From positions 1 to 5,057 of the forward strand of contig JBBRHH010000456.1 of assembly GCA_038222915.1 (NCBI GenBank): DNA of 5,057 bases. The letters are read 5' to 3'. The stretch comes from JBBRHH01 sp038222915. Its GTDB lineage: Bacteria; Planctomycetota; Phycisphaerae; Tepidisphaerales; Tepidisphaeraceae. The notes under the pieces are model-generated. The model did no database searches. It was not told where the DNA came from and worked only from the letters and a program-made list of their open reading frames with translations. Below, one piece after another: positions 4,369-5,057 of this stretch. The first letter of the stretch is position 1. Every line of letters starts with the position of its first letter. The translations under genes were made by a program, and so were the position numbers.

Positions 4369-5057
4369 ATGACGGCATTACTCTGCAGCCCGCCAAGCCA
4401 CGGCGTCGGGGCTCAAAACCCAGCCAAAGGCGCTGACTATCAGAAACTGCGCCAATCGCTGACGACGCAGCTCACGACGTCGCTGAACCTACCCGACGTC
4501 GCGAGGCTCACCGAAGAAGACAAGCTCCGCGTCACAGAGGCGGTCAACCTCACCGTTCACGGCCGCGCCGTCACAGAGGAAACACGCGCCCTTCTCGTCC
4601 GCGACCTCATCGACGAGCTCACCGGCTTTGGCCCCATCCAGCCCTTGCTCGATGACATCACCGCCACCGAAATCATGGTCAACCGAGCCGATCGCGTCTA
4701 CATCGAACGCGACGGCAAGCCCGTCCTCACCGACGTCCGCTTCGACGACGACGATCACGTTATTCGCATCATCCGCCGCATCATCGAGCCCATCGGCCGG
4801 CGCATCGACGAAGAAACACCCCTCGTCGACGCCCGTCTCCCCGACGGCTCGCGCCTCCACGCCGCCATGCCGCCGGTCATGATCGACGGCCCCACGCTCA
4901 CCATTCGAAAATTCAGCCGCCGCAGATTGCAGGTCGAAGACTTGATCCGCTTCGGCGCGCTCACCGCCCCCATCGCCGAATTCCTCCGCGCCTGCGTCGT
5001 CGCCCGCCTCAACATCATCGTGTCCGGCGGCACCGGCTCCGGCAAAACAACCCTGCT
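4369..5057 (+). CDS. cpaF: CpaF/TadA-family pilus assembly ATPase, 3' truncated by window
   Basis: A cytoplasmic secretion ATPase of the type II/IV superfamily that powers assembly of Flp pili at the inner membrane. The first 229 residues are present. Residues 25-80 are the helical N-terminal part. The N-terminal CpaF domain carries GFGPIQPLL (86-94), TEIMVN (100-105), VYIERDGK (110-117), PLVDARLPDGSRLHAA (151-166) and TIRKF (178-182), all standard for the family. The Walker A loop GGTGSGKTT (220-228) is intact, with Lys226 binding ATP phosphate. The window ends one residue later, so the Asp box, Walker B and His box are not visible. The ATG at 4369 is chosen for its ribosome-binding site and normal distance to the first conserved block. 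Following flp directly identifies a tad locus; further tad genes would be expected downstream. The name tadA is also used for this protein, not to be confused with the tRNA deaminase. Confidence 0.95.
   Translation, partial: MTALLCSPPSHGVGAQNPAKGADYQKLRQSLTTQLTTSLNLPDVARLTEEDKLRVTEAVNLTVHGRAVTEETRALLVRDLIDELTGFGPIQPLLDDITATEIMVNRADRVYIERDGKPVLTDVRFDDDDHVIRIIRRIIEPIGRRIDEETPLVDARLPDGSRLHAAMPPVMIDGPTLTIRKFSRRRLQVEDLIRFGALTAPIAEFLRACVVARLNIIVSGGTGSGKTTL

Overview
The window looks like a piece of a high-GC Gram-negative chromosome, most likely from the Planctomycetota (Phycisphaerae-like). This is inferred from three things: the style of the heptosyltransferase-like glycosyltransferase, the secreted acetyl-xylan-type esterase, and the Flp pilin/CpaF pair, together with very C-rich coding strands. 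No rRNA or marker gene is present to confirm it.

Layout, left to right, all genes on the + strand. (1) Positions 2-1042: the 3' part of a glycosyltransferase of the kind usually preceded by TPR repeats. Its N-terminal end, near the window edge, is poorly conserved and may contain a frameshift. (2) Positions 1043-1936: an 894-bp stretch with no convincing gene but an unusual density of structure. It has a weak promoter-like site, a strong Shine-Dalgarno with ATG, a predicted three-way-junction RNA fold (1207-1250), ten head-to-tail 11-bp units with a 33-bp higher-order period (1288-1397), a 14-bp palindrome, a dispersed CTTGTCGAA-type repeat, a terminator-like hairpin, and a 9-bp perfect inverted repeat just upstream of the next gene. 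(3) Positions 1937-3959: a two-gene operon of a secreted alpha/beta-hydrolase esterase and a SAM-dependent O-methyltransferase. They are separated by 13 nt, and the second start is set by a GGAG/GTG pair. (4) Positions 4085-5057: the beginning of a tight-adherence (Tad/Flp pilus) locus, with a 56-residue Flp prepilin followed by the CpaF/TadA secretion ATPase, cut by the window end just after its Walker A motif. A 12-bp palindrome and a hairpin lie upstream of flp. Two mutually exclusive hairpins lie between flp and cpaF.

How the genes work together: Flp is the pilus subunit and CpaF the cytoplasmic ATPase that powers its assembly. The hairpins between them are a plausible means of keeping pilin expression high and ATPase expression low. 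The esterase and methyltransferase are probably co-transcribed, but no shared substrate can be read from the sequence. The glycosyltransferase appears unrelated to the rest.

The best candidate for something undescribed is the 1.1-1.7 kb region. It combines a strong ribosome-binding site, a compact RNA fold and a helically phased 11-bp repeat array, all inside a reading frame that stays open into the esterase. All folding statements come from reading complementarity by eye; no energy calculation or database search was run.
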